64,000 bases of DNA. Origin: Rhizobium sophoriradicis (lineage in GTDB: Bacteria; Pseudomonadota; Alphaproteobacteria; Rhizobiales; Rhizobiaceae). This document shows positions 33,995 to 44,028 of this stretch, in pieces. Each line of letters begins with the position of its first letter. Positions within the stretch are counted from its first letter, which is position 1. The stretch is taken from positions 1-64,000 of the forward strand of contig NZ_RQIH01000004.1 of assembly GCF_003939025.1 (NCBI RefSeq), in the 5' to 3' direction. The notes under the pieces are model-generated. The model was not told the origin of the DNA. It did not search any database and saw only the letters and a program-made list of their open reading frames with translations. The position numbers and the translations under genes were made by a program.

Positions 33995-34869
33995 TGTGCG
34001 CCTCCCTTGCGGCCGGTCATGGCGACGAACAGCAGCCAGCTCAGAACGATAGTGACGTAAAGCGTCAGGAGCGACATGGCCGCACCGTAGCCGTAATCGG
34101 TCTTCGGAAAGACGTTGATCCAGATATGAAGGCCGATGAACCGGGTGGCCTCAGCCGGACCACCCTTGGTCAGCATCCAGATTTCGTCGACCGAGCGCAG
34201 CGCGTCCATCAGCCGGATGAAGACGGTCGTCAGCAGCACCGGCTTCAACATCGGAACGATCACGTACCAGAAAATCTGCAGCTTGTTGCCGCCGTCGATC
34301 TGCGCCTGTTCGAGCGGTTCTTTCGGCAAGGCGGTCAGTCCCGCCATGAGCGACAGTGTCACGAACGGCGTCCAGTGCCACAGGTCCATGATGATCGCCG
34401 TGGCGAAGGCGTGATAGGCATTGGTCGAGATGTTGTAGTCGATGCCGAACCACAGTTTCAGGTAATAGGGCACGATGCCCAAGCCCGGAACGCAAAGCAG
34501 CCGCCAGGTGGCGCCGACTGCAATCGGCGCGACAACGATCGGCAGTGTGTGGATCGTGCGAAAGAACTGCCGGCCCCACAGGCGGTCTGCCATCAGCGCG
34601 CGGGCCAGGACGTAGCCCAACAACAGTTCGCTCACGACGACGAAGAATGCAAAGACCAGCGTGCGTGCAAGCGAGTTCAGGAATGTCGTGTCAAAAACGA
34701 GGCTGCGATAATTCTGGAGGCCGGCCCAGCGCAGGGTGGGGTCGACTGCGTTGGTGTTCCAGTCGAAGAAGCCGACATAGAGAATGTAGATGAAGGGAAC
34801 GAACCCGACGACGAACAGGATTATCGTGGCTGGTGTTAGAAACAGCCATCCGATGTTGGATTGTCTCAT
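33991..34869 (-). CDS. Polyol ABC transporter permease (MalF-like)
   Basis: A 292-residue permease starting [20 protein letters not shown], with GGAG upstream; the frame allows another ATG 51 bases earlier at 34920, which is possible but has a weaker signal. The EAA loop reads [20 protein letters not shown]. Six hydrophobic helices are evident. It pairs with the following permease. A GC-rich stem-loop separates it from the binding-protein gene. Confidence 0.9.
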   Translation of the reverse strand: MRQSNIGWLFLTPATIILFVVGFVPFIYILYVGFFDWNTNAVDPTLRWAGLQNYRSLVFDTTFLNSLARTLVFAFFVVVSELLLGYVLARALMADRLWGRQFFRTIHTLPIVVAPIAVGATWRLLCVPGLGIVPYYLKLWFGIDYNISTNAYHAFATAIIMDLWHWTPFVTLSLMAGLTALPKEPLEQAQIDGGNKLQIFWYVIVPMLKPVLLTTVFIRLMDALRSVDEIWMLTKGGPAEATRFIGLHIWINVFPKTDYGYGAAMSLLTLYVTIVLSWLLFVAMTGRKGGAQ

Positions 34870-34945
34870 CCTGCGCTCCGTCAGATCGTCCTTGACACTT
34901 GTTCGCCCGACTGCCTGCATCCCCGCAAACCGCAGTCAGGAAAGG

Positions 34946-34973
34946 GGCGGCCACCTTGCTGAAGGCGGCCGCC
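34946..34973 (-). terminator. Intra-operon stem-loop after polyol binding-protein gene
   Basis: GGCGGCC (34946-34952) pairs with GGCCGCC (34967-34973) around a 14-base loop, between the binding-protein stop and the first permease start. There is no T run, so it more likely stabilises the upstream mRNA or attenuates than fully terminates. Confidence 0.5.
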
Positions 34974-34995
34974 AACCGCTTGGGAGGTGCGGTCT

Positions 34996-36426
34996 TTACT
35001 TGCGGTAGCCGAGCTTCACGAGTTCAGCTTCGGCTGCGGGGGCGGCCTGGTCCAGCGCATCGTCCGGCTTGATCTCACCGACGATCGCTTTGTAGATGAA
35101 CGGCGCGACAACCTGCAGAACTTGCGCGTGGAACGGGAACGGCGGAGCTCCGGCGAACAGCTTTCCGTCCTCACGCATCAGCGTGTAATAGCCGTTCATC
35201 TTCTTGTCCTGATCGACGATCTTGGGATCGTCGTAGGTCGAGTTCATGACGATGCGGGAGCCGGCCAGCGCCCAGTCGGTCTGCACTGAAGCCTGCCCGA
35301 TATACTGCAGGAACAGCAGCGACGCGTCCTTGTTCTTGGACGAATGCGGGATGCCGAACGCGCCACCATCGTAATAGCCGATATATCCTTTGCCGGATTC
35401 GGCTGCTTCCATGACACCCGCCTCGACCGGGGGCAATGACACGCCCACCTTGCCGACGACCGTCGATTTGCTTTCGTCGGTAGCGATCCAGGCAGCGTTT
35501 TCACCGTAGACGAGGCCTTGGGCTGCGCGGCCGGCGGCAAATGTCCCGGCAACCTCGTCCCAGGTGGACGATGTCGATTCCGGCGGCGCGTATTTCAGCA
35601 GGCCGACCCAGTAGTTGAGTGCCTTTTTCGCGGCGGCGGAGTTCATCTGGCCGCCGTTGGCTTCGGTGGCCGCGAAGGTCTTGCCATCGATGCCCCAGTT
35701 GTACACGCCGAAGGTCGGCGCGACCGACTCGAAGAATTCGTAGAAGGCGGCGGGGTGGCTCGACGAGGCCTGTACGGTGGTTCCCCAGAGTTCCTTGTCT
35801 GCGCCGTATTCGGTGAAGAACTTGGCGATCTGGGTATACTCTTCATGCGTCGTCGCGGGCTTCAGATCCGCACCGGTGGAATCCTTGTAGGCTTTCTGGA
35901 TCGCCGGATCATCGAAGAGATCCTTGCGGTAGAGGTAAGGCTTGATGAATGCTTCCATGGGGACGCCCATGACATTGCCCGACTTCGGATCCTTGAAATA
36001 GTTCAGGAAAGTTGTGAAATTCTCCGGCTTGAAGTCCGGCGAAGCGATCTTCGCATTATCGGCGAGCGACTTGGTGATATCGACCAGGAAGTTGCGGGCC
36101 AGATACGTATAGACGATGTCCTGCTCGATATAGACGAAGTCATAGATGCCGGTATTGGCCTCCATGTCCTTGATCGCCTTGTCGTACATCTGGTCCCAGG
36201 ACGTCGCCTCGAATTCGACCTTGATGCCGGTCTCTTCGGTGAATTTGGGACCGAGCACCTGCTCGACATATTTCGACGCTGGGGTCGATTCCGAGATGCC
36301 CCGGATGGTCGCGCCCTGATAGGGCTGGGCGGCAGTCTTCCACCAGGAATCCTGAGCAAGGGCGGTCGAGCTCCAAAGGCCAAGCGAAATGAAGCCGACG
36401 CCCACGGCTTTGACGAAACTGTTCAT
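34996..36426 (-). CDS. Polyol ABC transporter substrate-binding protein
   Basis: A 476-residue periplasmic protein with a Sec signal ([20 protein letters not shown], cleavage near ALAQ). Family-1 binding-protein features include [60 protein letters not shown] and [20 protein letters not shown]. The ATG at 36426 has a strong GGAGGAG; the longer frame to 36531 is rejected. It is the first gene of the operon and is divergent from the AraC regulator. Neighbouring polyol dehydrogenases point to a sugar alcohol as ligand. Confidence 0.92.
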   Translation of the reverse strand: MNSFVKAVGVGFISLGLWSSTALAQDSWWKTAAQPYQGATIRGISESTPASKYVEQVLGPKFTEETGIKVEFEATSWDQMYDKAIKDMEANTGIYDFVYIEQDIVYTYLARNFLVDITKSLADNAKIASPDFKPENFTTFLNYFKDPKSGNVMGVPMEAFIKPYLYRKDLFDDPAIQKAYKDSTGADLKPATTHEEYTQIAKFFTEYGADKELWGTTVQASSSHPAAFYEFFESVAPTFGVYNWGIDGKTFAATEANGGQMNSAAAKKALNYWVGLLKYAPPESTSSTWDEVAGTFAAGRAAQGLVYGENAAWIATDESKSTVVGKVGVSLPPVEAGVMEAAESGKGYIGYYDGGAFGIPHSSKNKDASLLFLQYIGQASVQTDWALAGSRIVMNSTYDDPKIVDQDKKMNGYYTLMREDGKLFAGAPPFPFHAQVLQVVAPFIYKAIVGEIKPDDALDQAAPAAEAELVKLGYRK

Positions 36427-36669
36427 TGTTCTCCTCCATTTGGATCGCAGAATCGGTCCGGTTGTGCGTGCTAAACTCTCCTCCGACACGCTCAACGGAC
36501 CACAATATTTGTAGAAAGAACGGGTGGACACAAGCGCGGCCGTTGCGCGATACTGATACTTTCATGCGCGAAATGCCGAAAATATCCATGAAATGTTGTG
36601 TGCGTTGCACAATCCAATATTGATTGTCAGCGCAGCGAGCATCGCGGGAAGCACTGGAGGATGTCCGCA
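36427..36669. promoter_or_regulatory. Divergent promoter region with short inverted repeat
   Basis: The 243 bases between the polyol operon and its AraC regulator hold a symmetric element, ACAATC-CAATATT-GATTGT, at 36609-36627. It lies 43 bases upstream of the regulator start. It is a candidate operator for the AraC protein or a second regulator. Both promoters must lie in this segment. Confidence 0.45.
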
Positions 36670-37596
36670 ATGTCAGTTGTTTCGCCGACGGTCGCGAGAT
36701 TTGAATATGTCTTGACCGGCGCGGACGAGTCGTTCCTCTGGCGCCGCGACGACTATCCGTGGGAGCGCAACGTCTGGAATTTCCACCCGGAGGTGGAGAT
36801 CCACTACATTGCCAACGCCAGCGGCGTCCTGCTTGCAGGCGATCACGTCGGCGCGTTCACGCCGGGCCATATTTCCGTCATCGGCAGCAACCTGCCGCAC
36901 GACTGGGTGACGCCGCTCGGACCGGATGAGCGCATTCCAGGACGTGACATCGTCATCCAGTTTCTGCCGGCCAAGCTGGAGCAGGCTTCGGCCTTCCTGC
37001 CGGAACTGGCGGGGCTGCGTGACTTTCTCGCCCGCGCAAAGCGGGGGCTCTCCTTCAAGGGCCGGGCGCGGGAACAGGCGGAGGCGCTGATACTCGCCAT
37101 GGAGTTCCAGACCGGCTCGGTGCGGCTTTCGACCTTCCTGTCATTGCTCTCGCTGCTGCGGGACACTGACGAGTTCGATACGCTGTCTTCAGAGGCTTAT
37201 GTGCCGGACCTGAGCTACGGTTCGCTCGAAGCCCTGCAACAGGTCTTCGCCTATCTCTTCGCCAATCTGTCGGAGGACATCCGGTTGCCGGATATGGCTC
37301 GCATGGTCGGCATGAGCGACAGCGCTTTCTCGCGATTCTTCAAGAAAAACAGCGGCCACAGCTTCACCGATCACGTCAACAAGCTTCGAATCTGGAAGGC
37401 GGGTCAGCTATTGACCGATACCTCCATGCCGATAACCGACATCTGCTTCGAGGTCGGCTATCGCAATCTGTCAAATTTCAACCGGGTGTTTCTCCGTCAC
37501 CACAACTTAACACCGACAAAATACCGGAAACTGTCCACCAACCGCAGAACCGTTCCGTTAACTCAGACAGCGACAGATCAAATGCCTGTGCAGTGA
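36670..37596 (+). CDS. AraC-family transcriptional regulator
   Basis: A 308-residue regulator. The N-terminal half is a cupin-like sensor (FHPEVEIHYIANASGVLLAG, GHISVIGSNLPHDWV). The C-terminal 100 residues carry two helix-turn-helix motifs: LPDMARMVGMSDSAFSRFFK and MPITDICFEVGYRNLSNFNR, then FLRHHNLTPTKYRK. Divergence from the polyol operon suggests it activates that operon in response to the polyol. Of two close ATGs, 36670 has GGAGG at nine bases and is preferred over 36661. Confidence 0.92.
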   Translation: MSVVSPTVARFEYVLTGADESFLWRRDDYPWERNVWNFHPEVEIHYIANASGVLLAGDHVGAFTPGHISVIGSNLPHDWVTPLGPDERIPGRDIVIQFLPAKLEQASAFLPELAGLRDFLARAKRGLSFKGRAREQAEALILAMEFQTGSVRLSTFLSLLSLLRDTDEFDTLSSEAYVPDLSYGSLEALQQVFAYLFANLSEDIRLPDMARMVGMSDSAFSRFFKKNSGHSFTDHVNKLRIWKAGQLLTDTSMPITDICFEVGYRNLSNFNRVFLRHHNLTPTKYRKLSTNRRTVPLTQTATDQMPVQ

Positions 37597-37649
37597 GTCT
37601 AGCGATCAGTCGATGCTATTTGAAGAGCAGGGAAGATGTATTCTCTCCT

Positions 37650-38450
37650 TCCGCCTTCCGCTCGGCCTATTTCATCGAGCTGGAGGAAACGCCGCTCTGG
37701 CCGGATCTGATGCGGCGCAATTTCGATCTCGGCCGCGGCACCGTCATCCGCACCGATAATTTCGAGGAATGGCTGCGCTCCACCCAGTCGCGCCGCGGCA
37801 AGATCGGCTATCGCGCCTTCGAGACGGATCTTGCCGACGGCCGCTGGCTGTGGATGACCGAGGCGGTGCAGACGAACGGCTGGATGCTCTGCATTGCCAG
37901 CGACATTACCCGTCTCAAGGTCCATGGCCGAACTGTCCGGCAGGATCGCGACCAGGCAATCAAGGCCTCCTACACCGACGAACTCACCGGCGTCGCCAAC
38001 CGCCGCTTCGTGATGGCGCGCGTCGAAGACATGCTTGAAGCCGCCCGGCATGGCAGCAGCGGCTGCCTCGCCGTCTTCGACATCGACAATTTCAAACGCA
38101 TCAACGACCGGCTCGGCCACCACGCCGGCGATCTCGTGCTGCGCGATTTCGCCCACCGCATCCACCAGAATGTCCGCCGCAACGATTGCTTCGGCCGGGT
38201 CGGCGGCGAAGAATTCCTGCTCGTCATGCCGGCCACCGGCCCGGAGGACGCCCTTGCCATGGTCGAGCGCATGCTGACGGTGATCCGCTTCTCCCGGCCG
38301 CTGCCGGATTCGCCCGACTTCAGCTACACCTGTTCCGCCGGCATTGCCGCGGGTGTGCCGACAGACAGTGCTTCTGAGCTTTACCGGCGGGCGGACCAGG
38401 CGTTGTATGACGCGAAGATGGGCGGTCGGGATAGGGTGCGGGCGGCGTAG
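37650..38450 (+). pseudogene. 5'-truncated copy of the PAS-GGDEF gene
   Basis: From SAFRSAYFIE onward this is a near copy of the diguanylate cyclase at 7805-8701, at both DNA and protein level; most differences are silent or conservative. The GGEEF motif and the RRND inhibitory site are intact. The first 34 or so residues, including the start, are replaced by unrelated sequence. The only upstream in-frame start is a GTG at 37593 inside the AraC stop, without a ribosome binding site. The catalytic domain could be active if translated, but expression is doubtful. Confidence 0.75.
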
Positions 38451-38937
38451 GGCAAACAGCGGAGGGTTTGAGCGGTAACGCCTGCTGATAGCCCGGTGTG
38501 AAGGGCCATCAGGTTCACCGCCGCCTACCTCTGCGAGGGCTATGGCCAGCCGGCAGCCGACGTCTACGGAGGCGACCGATCTGCTGGTGACGACAGAGGG
38601 GCTGCTGGTCGATCCCGTGATTCATGCGCGTTCAACATAGAAGCGATGTGATATGCCAAACATAGAATCTCCAGGACAAAGTGCCCATCCGAATGCCGCC
38701 CAAGTTGACTACACAACTGCAAAGCAGATCGGCTGTGTGTCACTTTCCAGCTACTTCGATCAGGACGGGGCCCGGAACTCGCATGGTGAGAAGTCGCATC
38801 TACGCTAGGCTATTTATCGAGCTTAACCAAAGCGTTGGAAAATTCCGTGGTTTATAGAATCTAGCATAGCGGACACTTGAAATATCTTGATGATAATTTA
38901 CGGTTGTAAAGGCAATTTGCCTACTTGAGTCTCAACC
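38451..38937. other. Intergenic boundary region; one doubtful 51-aa frame
   Basis: The GC content drops after about 38640, which marks the entry to the ABC-3C island. A short frame at 38653-38808 (51 codons, MPNIESPGQSAHPNAAQVDY at the start) reads naturally but has no clear ribosome binding site and no recognisable family. It may be a remnant. The last 100 bases are AT-rich and probably hold the promoter of the ABC-3C operon. Confidence 0.35.
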
Positions 38938-40137
38938 ATGTCCGTCACTTCCAATTTTTTCGCTACCATTGCAGCCAATGGCGGCAGTACCGATGTAATC
39001 CTCGTGCATGGTCTTTCCGGGGATCCAGTCGATACTTGGACTTATCAAGAATCGAGCGAGGCTGAAGGTGGATACTGGCCGTCTTGGCTCGCCAGCGATC
39101 TGCCGCAGCTCAATCTCTACACAGTCGGGTTTCCCGCAAGCGTCTTTGCCCAGTGGGCGAAAAAGGAAATGAATCTTTACGACCGAGCCAAGAACGTGCT
39201 CGAAACCCTAGCAAGTTACGAGTTTGGCGGACGGCCGATAATATTCATTTGCCACAGCCTTGGTGGGCTGCTGGTCAAACAGATACTTAGGACTGCACGG
39301 GAATCAACTGACGAGGATTGGCGGAAGATTGGTGAGCGCTGCGTTGGCGTCATCTTTATAGCCACGCCGCATAGCGGATCCAGCTTGGCAGGTTTGCTGA
39401 AATTCTTTGTCCACGGTTTCACCTCAGTTCACGTCGAGAAACTTATCAAGGACAATGCCGAGCTAACCGAACTTAACGAGAGCTTTCGTGCACATTGCCA
39501 GCGAACGTCGATGGCTGTTGCCGTCTACCACGAAAAACATCTCACCAAGAAAACGTTCCTTGTCGTTGATGAGAGAAGCGCGGATCCGGGCGTCAATGGA
39601 GCGATGCCGATCCCGATCGACGCTGATCACATCAATATTTGCAAGCCGAGCGACCGCAACAGCCTGATCTATACCAGCATCAGGCATCGCTTACGCAAAT
39701 TGGCGCCCGCGGCATGCTCTTCTGATCCTTCCGGTCGTGGAGAGTTTGCCGATGACAATCTCGATGAGCCGTCCCCCGGTGACCGGCGGGACCTTATGTC
39801 CAAAATGGTCGCTGCGGGCCGCGAGCACCAGTATGACTTCGCGAATGACTCCCAGAGCAAATTTGCGCGGCCGTTTCTTCGCACAGGTTTGAAAACATCG
39901 ATATCAACCGTTTACAAAAATTTGTTGGCCGATATCGAACAACGTTTTCAAAATCTAATTTTTCACCCGCTGATCTGTAGCGGTGCTGACGAAGCAACGG
40001 TCGCCGCCGCAATCCAGACCGAGATCGTTGACCCGCTCAGTCAGAAATACGCTTCGGACAATGCAACAGCAAAGACGATTATGAACGCTCTTTATTTTCT
40101 CACCGAGCGCTGCCATATCAGGTGGGATAAGCCATGA
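38938..40137 (+). CDS. ABC-3C effector: alpha/beta hydrolase with ABC-3C C-terminal domain
   Basis: A 399-residue effector. The N-terminal 240 residues are a lipase/esterase-like alpha/beta hydrolase: DVILVHGLSGDPVDTW (oxyanion region), nucleophile Ser107 in ICHSLGGLLVK, and VIFIATPHSGS after it. The C-terminal 110 residues (FLRTGLKTSISTVYKNLLAD ... EIVDPLSQKY ... ALYFLTERCHIRWDKP) match the ABC-3C C-terminal domain that tethers effectors to the ABC component in the predicted three-component conflict systems described by the Aravind group. It overlaps the middle component by four bases. The hydrolase would presumably attack lipids or other ester targets when the system fires. Confidence 0.85.
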   Translation: MSVTSNFFATIAANGGSTDVILVHGLSGDPVDTWTYQESSEAEGGYWPSWLASDLPQLNLYTVGFPASVFAQWAKKEMNLYDRAKNVLETLASYEFGGRPIIFICHSLGGLLVKQILRTARESTDEDWRKIGERCVGVIFIATPHSGSSLAGLLKFFVHGFTSVHVEKLIKDNAELTELNESFRAHCQRTSMAVAVYHEKHLTKKTFLVVDERSADPGVNGAMPIPIDADHINICKPSDRNSLIYTSIRHRLRKLAPAACSSDPSGRGEFADDNLDEPSPGDRRDLMSKMVAAGREHQYDFANDSQSKFARPFLRTGLKTSISTVYKNLLADIEQRFQNLIFHPLICSGADEATVAAAIQTEIVDPLSQKYASDNATAKTIMNALYFLTERCHIRWDKP

Positions 40138-40640
40138 CGTATCGTATGTGGTATGCGCAGCTGGATTTATTCGACACGGCTCGGCGTTACCTGGCGCTGT
40201 TGTCGCACTGGAAAGTAGAGGCGCCGAACCGGGACCGACTGTTCGTTTCCGACTTTTATTTCGTTAATCCCAGCCTTCTGCATCTTACTCATATGACGTC
40301 CGATGTTCGACGCATTTTTACCGCGCTACGGGTTCCAAAACCTGACGAGACCTTCATTCAATATCCATCTCCGCCAATTCTCTATAACAAAATGGGCGGC
40401 ATTCAGGCTCAAGCGCTGCATAACCTTGTTGGCAAGGGCTTAGTCGAGCTGGAGCTCGTTAATCAGGACCAGTACCGCCTCAGTGAAGAAGGTCGGCATC
40501 TCGCATTTCAGCTGGGCGATCAGCTCGTTTTGCCAGGAGAAGAGAAGATCCTGAATTTCCTTGTGACAGACTACGTCACGATCGGCCGAGGTAAGGGAGG
40601 GCTGCGCGATATGACGGGACTAAGAAGGATCGGTACCTAG
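40134..40640 (+). CDS. ABC-3C middle component
   Basis: A 168-residue protein between effector and ATPase. It reads MTYRMWYAQLDLFDTARRYL, FVSDFYFVNPSLLHLTHM, then a winged-helix-like half (NKMGGIQAQALHNLVGKGLV, RLSEEGRHLAFQLG). This matches the middle component of ABC-3C systems; from memory it is nearest to the MC5 subfamily, though I cannot verify that. Middle components are thought to link sensing to the ABC ATPase. Its stop lies just before the ATPase start. Confidence 0.8.
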   Translation: MTYRMWYAQLDLFDTARRYLALLSHWKVEAPNRDRLFVSDFYFVNPSLLHLTHMTSDVRRIFTALRVPKPDETFIQYPSPPILYNKMGGIQAQALHNLVGKGLVELELVNQDQYRLSEEGRHLAFQLGDQLVLPGEEKILNFLVTDYVTIGRGKGGLRDMTGLRRIGT

Positions 40641-40641
40641 G

Positions 40642-42537
40642 GTGGTTTCTTTTTTTGCACTCAAGCGGGTCCGTATAACCCAAGGCAAAAATGTGGCCTA
40701 CGATGAGTGGTTCCATCGTGGCGTCAACATAATCAGAGGTGAAAACGGATCGGGAAAATCCACGATCGCCGATTTCATCTTCTACGGGCTCGGCGGCGAA
40801 TTCGATCGCTGGAAAGATGCTGCGCAGAATTGCTCGGCAGTTCGTATCGAGCTCGAAACAGAACAATCGGTCCTGACCGTTCAACGCGCTGTTGGAGGCA
40901 AACAGGAACCGATACTTGTCTACTACGGCTCCCTGGAAGCCTCACTCGACAAAGGAATTGACGAATGGCAGCGAGTACCGATCCGTCGCCCAGCCAGTGG
41001 GCTCGATTTGTCGTTTACGCAAATAATGTTTCGGGCGGCAGGCATTCCGGAAGCGCCAAACGCAGCGAATTCCAACATTACAATGCACCAGCTGCTGCGA
41101 TTGCTTTACGCCGATCAGCAGACACCGCCGGGAAAGCTCTTTCGATTCGAGAGCTTCGATACACGCGAGATTCGCGAGACTGTCGGGCAGCTCGTCATCG
41201 GGGTAAACGGATATGAGCTCTACGAGAGCCTGATCCAACTCAGAGAATTGAAGACGGACTACGCGGAAAAAGACCGGCTCTACAAAGCAGCGGTCATGTC
41301 GTTGCCCAGCGCTGAAGGATTGACCTCTATCGCTATCCTAGACACGCGTCTCAGCGAACTGAATGTACGGAAGGGGCAGATCGCGAACGAGATTCGTAAT
41401 GTCGATGCGGCCGTTGGCGAGGATCAAACCAAGCAGTTCGTCGCCGAACGCCAAGTGATGCACCGCCGACTGCAGAAGCTGGCCGGCGAACTCCAAGTGT
41501 CGGAGCAGCGTTTGAGCGACCTTGATGACGAGCAGGCCGAACTCCGCCAGTTCGTCGAACATCTCGAACAACAGCTCATCGCGCTCAGTGCCGCAGAGGA
41601 TTTATCCAGTAGGTTGGGTAGTATTGAATTCCAGTATTGCCCCGCATGCCTGAAGCCGCTTTCGGACAAGAATACCCAGCACTGTTTAGTCTGCAACGAG
41701 GTAATCGACGAGGAAAAAGCCCGATCCAGGTATTTTGAGTTAAAGGTCGATAGCGAGCTTCAAATCAGGGAATCGAGACAGCTCCTCGCAATGAAGGCGG
41801 CCGAGACCGATCGACTCCAAAGTGAGACGCGGGCTCTTCGCCGGGCCTACTCGTCCACGATGGCAGATTTTTCGTCGCGCTACGACGTCAGCAACTCCCC
41901 ACGCGAGAGCTATCTTGCAGAGCGGCACAAATTGCTTGGTGGTCTCGAACGAGAAGCCGAATACATGGAAGAACTGCGTGCGACCTTGCAACGGATTGAT
42001 GAGCTCTCGACTCAGCGGGCAAAGCTCAATAGCGACATAACGATCCTAGAAGCGAAAATAAAGCGGCTAGACGCGTCCTCCACCGCGCGTGTTGAGAAAG
42101 CGATGAACCTGGTCAGCACGATCGGCAAGCGCGTCCTGAAAAACGACCTGAAACGTCAGGAGGCCTTCGAGAATCCGACCACATTTTCGATCAACTTTGG
42201 CGATGACGCCATGTTGGTGGACGGCAAGATGAATTTTGCTGAAAGCAGCAACGTCGTTCTTAAGAACACGTCCATCCTGTCGTTGCTGCTTGCTGCCTCC
42301 TACGATGCCGAGTTCTGGCATCCGAAATTTCTCCTGATGGACAACATCGAAGACAAGGGGATGGAGCAAATACGAAGCCACAACTACCAAAAGATGCTGA
42401 TAGAGGAATCGAAGAACGCCAAGTTTCCTCATCAAATAATCTTTACGACATCGATGCCAGACCCAGCGCTCGAACAGAGCAAACTGACCGTTGGGCCTCA
42501 CTATACGCGGGAAATGAAGACGTTGGCGAATATTTAA
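40642..42537 (+). CDS. ABC-3C Rad50/SMC-like ABC ATPase
   Basis: A 631-residue ATPase. Walker A GENGSGKST is at 33-41, followed by IADFIFYGLGGEFDRW. A central region (about 190-480) is coiled coil, interrupted by a zinc-hook-like CPAC...CLVC pair around 333-352. The C-terminal lobe has KNTSILSLLLAASYDAEFWH and Walker B-like FLLMDNIEDKGMEQIR, ending with IIFTTSMPDPALEQ. The GTG start lies immediately after the middle component stop. It would act as the sensor or switch, probably on nucleic acid, by analogy with Rad50. Confidence 0.88.
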   Translation: MVSFFALKRVRITQGKNVAYDEWFHRGVNIIRGENGSGKSTIADFIFYGLGGEFDRWKDAAQNCSAVRIELETEQSVLTVQRAVGGKQEPILVYYGSLEASLDKGIDEWQRVPIRRPASGLDLSFTQIMFRAAGIPEAPNAANSNITMHQLLRLLYADQQTPPGKLFRFESFDTREIRETVGQLVIGVNGYELYESLIQLRELKTDYAEKDRLYKAAVMSLPSAEGLTSIAILDTRLSELNVRKGQIANEIRNVDAAVGEDQTKQFVAERQVMHRRLQKLAGELQVSEQRLSDLDDEQAELRQFVEHLEQQLIALSAAEDLSSRLGSIEFQYCPACLKPLSDKNTQHCLVCNEVIDEEKARSRYFELKVDSELQIRESRQLLAMKAAETDRLQSETRALRRAYSSTMADFSSRYDVSNSPRESYLAERHKLLGGLEREAEYMEELRATLQRIDELSTQRAKLNSDITILEAKIKRLDASSTARVEKAMNLVSTIGKRVLKNDLKRQEAFENPTTFSINFGDDAMLVDGKMNFAESSNVVLKNTSILSLLLAASYDAEFWHPKFLLMDNIEDKGMEQIRSHNYQKMLIEESKNAKFPHQIIFTTSMPDPALEQSKLTVGPHYTREMKTLANI

Positions 42538-42846
42538 CTGTCTCGAACGCAGAACCGCTACGGACGTAAGATGCCTCCCCCTTGGTTGGCGCTCGCCGGA
42601 TTCTAACGACATACTGATTAACTCTAAGCTTCCCAACTGGAGCCGATGAAGATCGAGATGATTGGGCCTTGGCCGTTGTCGATTTGCCCTTTTGACATAC
42701 AGCGACATTCGTCGAGTCCAATATCGGGGGCATAGGAGCGAGTTGAAACTTCGCATGAACAAAACCACCTTCAAAACGACGACTGCGACGAGGGGTAGCT
42801 TGCAATCCTCGACTGAGATCTAACAAGGTTTCGAAGGAGGACATTA
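42538..42846. other. Intergenic stretch, nothing supported
   Basis: Long frames on the minus strand here run antisense to the ATPase 3' end and have no start signals. The last 10 bases (CGAAGGAGGAC) hold the ribosome binding site of the next gene. A separate promoter for the following genes may lie here. Confidence 0.4.
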
Positions 42847-43419
42847 ATGGCCGGATTATCTTTTGGAGCCTTTGATTTTACAAAAATTATTGCGATGCTA
42901 GGTCTTTTGCTCAGCATTGCAAGCTTGGCTCTCGGTCTTTTCAATGCATACATCACGTGGCAAAACAGGAGGCTCGCTCTCAAGCAGGACGCCCGAAAAG
43001 TCCCCGCGCTGACGTGCTACCTGAGCCATGGCTTCCAAAAGACCGATGGATCGGGCCGCGCGTTCAGCCTTCTTGTCCAAGTACGAAATCCGAGCGACAC
43101 TAATAATGCCATCGCGAATGCCGAACTGGCTGTTCGTTATCTCACGAAGGAGCGTGTCCTCATGACGCTGAAGCTTCCGGCCAATCGCGATGCCGCGGGG
43201 AGCTTTGTCCGAGGACAGGACGACATGCTGTCGCTTCCGGTCAAAGTCCCAGCCCACGAGGTAGTTTCAGGATGGTTGCACTTCAGGGCGCCAGTAGACC
43301 TCCTTTCAGGTATGGCGATCGACGGTTACGAGCTGGAAATCACTGACACGCACGAAGCAAAAACGACAATCGCACCAAATCTGATGCAGGAGTACCGGGA
43401 TGAGGTTGGGTCGGCGTAA
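42847..43419 (+). CDS. Single-pass membrane protein of unknown function, 190 aa
   Basis: One transmembrane helix near the N-terminus (IIAMLGLLLSIASLALGLFN) is followed by a soluble domain of about 150 residues with alternating beta character (RAFSLLVQVRNPSDTNNAIA, GYELEITDTHEA). The strong AGGAGG ribosome binding site supports the ATG. No family is recognised. Membrane-anchored single-domain proteins are frequent in defence islands, but no role can be assigned. Confidence 0.7.
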   Translation: MAGLSFGAFDFTKIIAMLGLLLSIASLALGLFNAYITWQNRRLALKQDARKVPALTCYLSHGFQKTDGSGRAFSLLVQVRNPSDTNNAIANAELAVRYLTKERVLMTLKLPANRDAAGSFVRGQDDMLSLPVKVPAHEVVSGWLHFRAPVDLLSGMAIDGYELEITDTHEAKTTIAPNLMQEYRDEVGSA

Positions 43420-43984
43420 ATATACAAGGATAGATATTAAGACGTTTGATCAAGGAAAAATCGTAAAAGTTGTCGCGGACCCTGTGATTGCCACGGCTGG
43501 CCGGGTCAATGGCAAGCTGATACCGCTGCTAATCTTGGACACGACTGAACGGCCGGATCTCGCTGAGCTTGTTCGCGTGCATCAAAACTTCGTCGAGGGA
43601 GACGTTACGGTACAGTGGGGAGCGTTAGAGGGGCGATTAGATCACATTGCCTTATTCTTGCGTTTTTTGAGGCCGGCCGAGCGCATCGCGATTATTGAAT
43701 TCGAGATCACAAAGCAGGGGGCATTGGTTGATCAGATACTAACTGCTGGCGCCGTTTACCTTCAACCAGGCAAACCTGGCGACAAGTTGCTCCATGACCT
43801 CGAGGTGCCGAAAGTGATCGTTGAAATTCCGGACACCGGCTTTCGCTCCTATTGGGAGAAAATTTACCTGAAGAGCGTTTTCGGTCAATTGCGTAAATCC
43901 GGGTTGACCAGAGCCGAGGCGCAAAAGGCGGCGTCCGATGTCGTCTCGCGGATGCGCGAAATCGGTAATTTTCAAGTGACGTAG
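43400..43984 (+). CDS. Unknown protein, 194 aa
   Basis: Not recognised. It overlaps the preceding gene by 20 bases and has AGGAG eight bases upstream, so the pair is coupled. It starts with a basic segment (MRLGRRKYTRIDIKTF), then a mixed alpha/beta body (DLAELVRVHQNFVEGDVTVQ, RIAIIEFEITKQGALVDQIL). The C-terminal third is helical (LTRAEAQKAASDVVSRMREI). No catalytic motif stands out. It lies just before the PIN-domain gene in a lower-GC island. Confidence 0.65.
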   Translation: MRLGRRKYTRIDIKTFDQGKIVKVVADPVIATAGRVNGKLIPLLILDTTERPDLAELVRVHQNFVEGDVTVQWGALEGRLDHIALFLRFLRPAERIAIIEFEITKQGALVDQILTAGAVYLQPGKPGDKLLHDLEVPKVIVEIPDTGFRSYWEKIYLKSVFGQLRKSGLTRAEAQKAASDVVSRMREIGNFQVT

Positions 43985-44028
43985 GACACCGTCAGTCACG
44001 TCAGAAAATTGGTCACGGAAGGTGCGAA

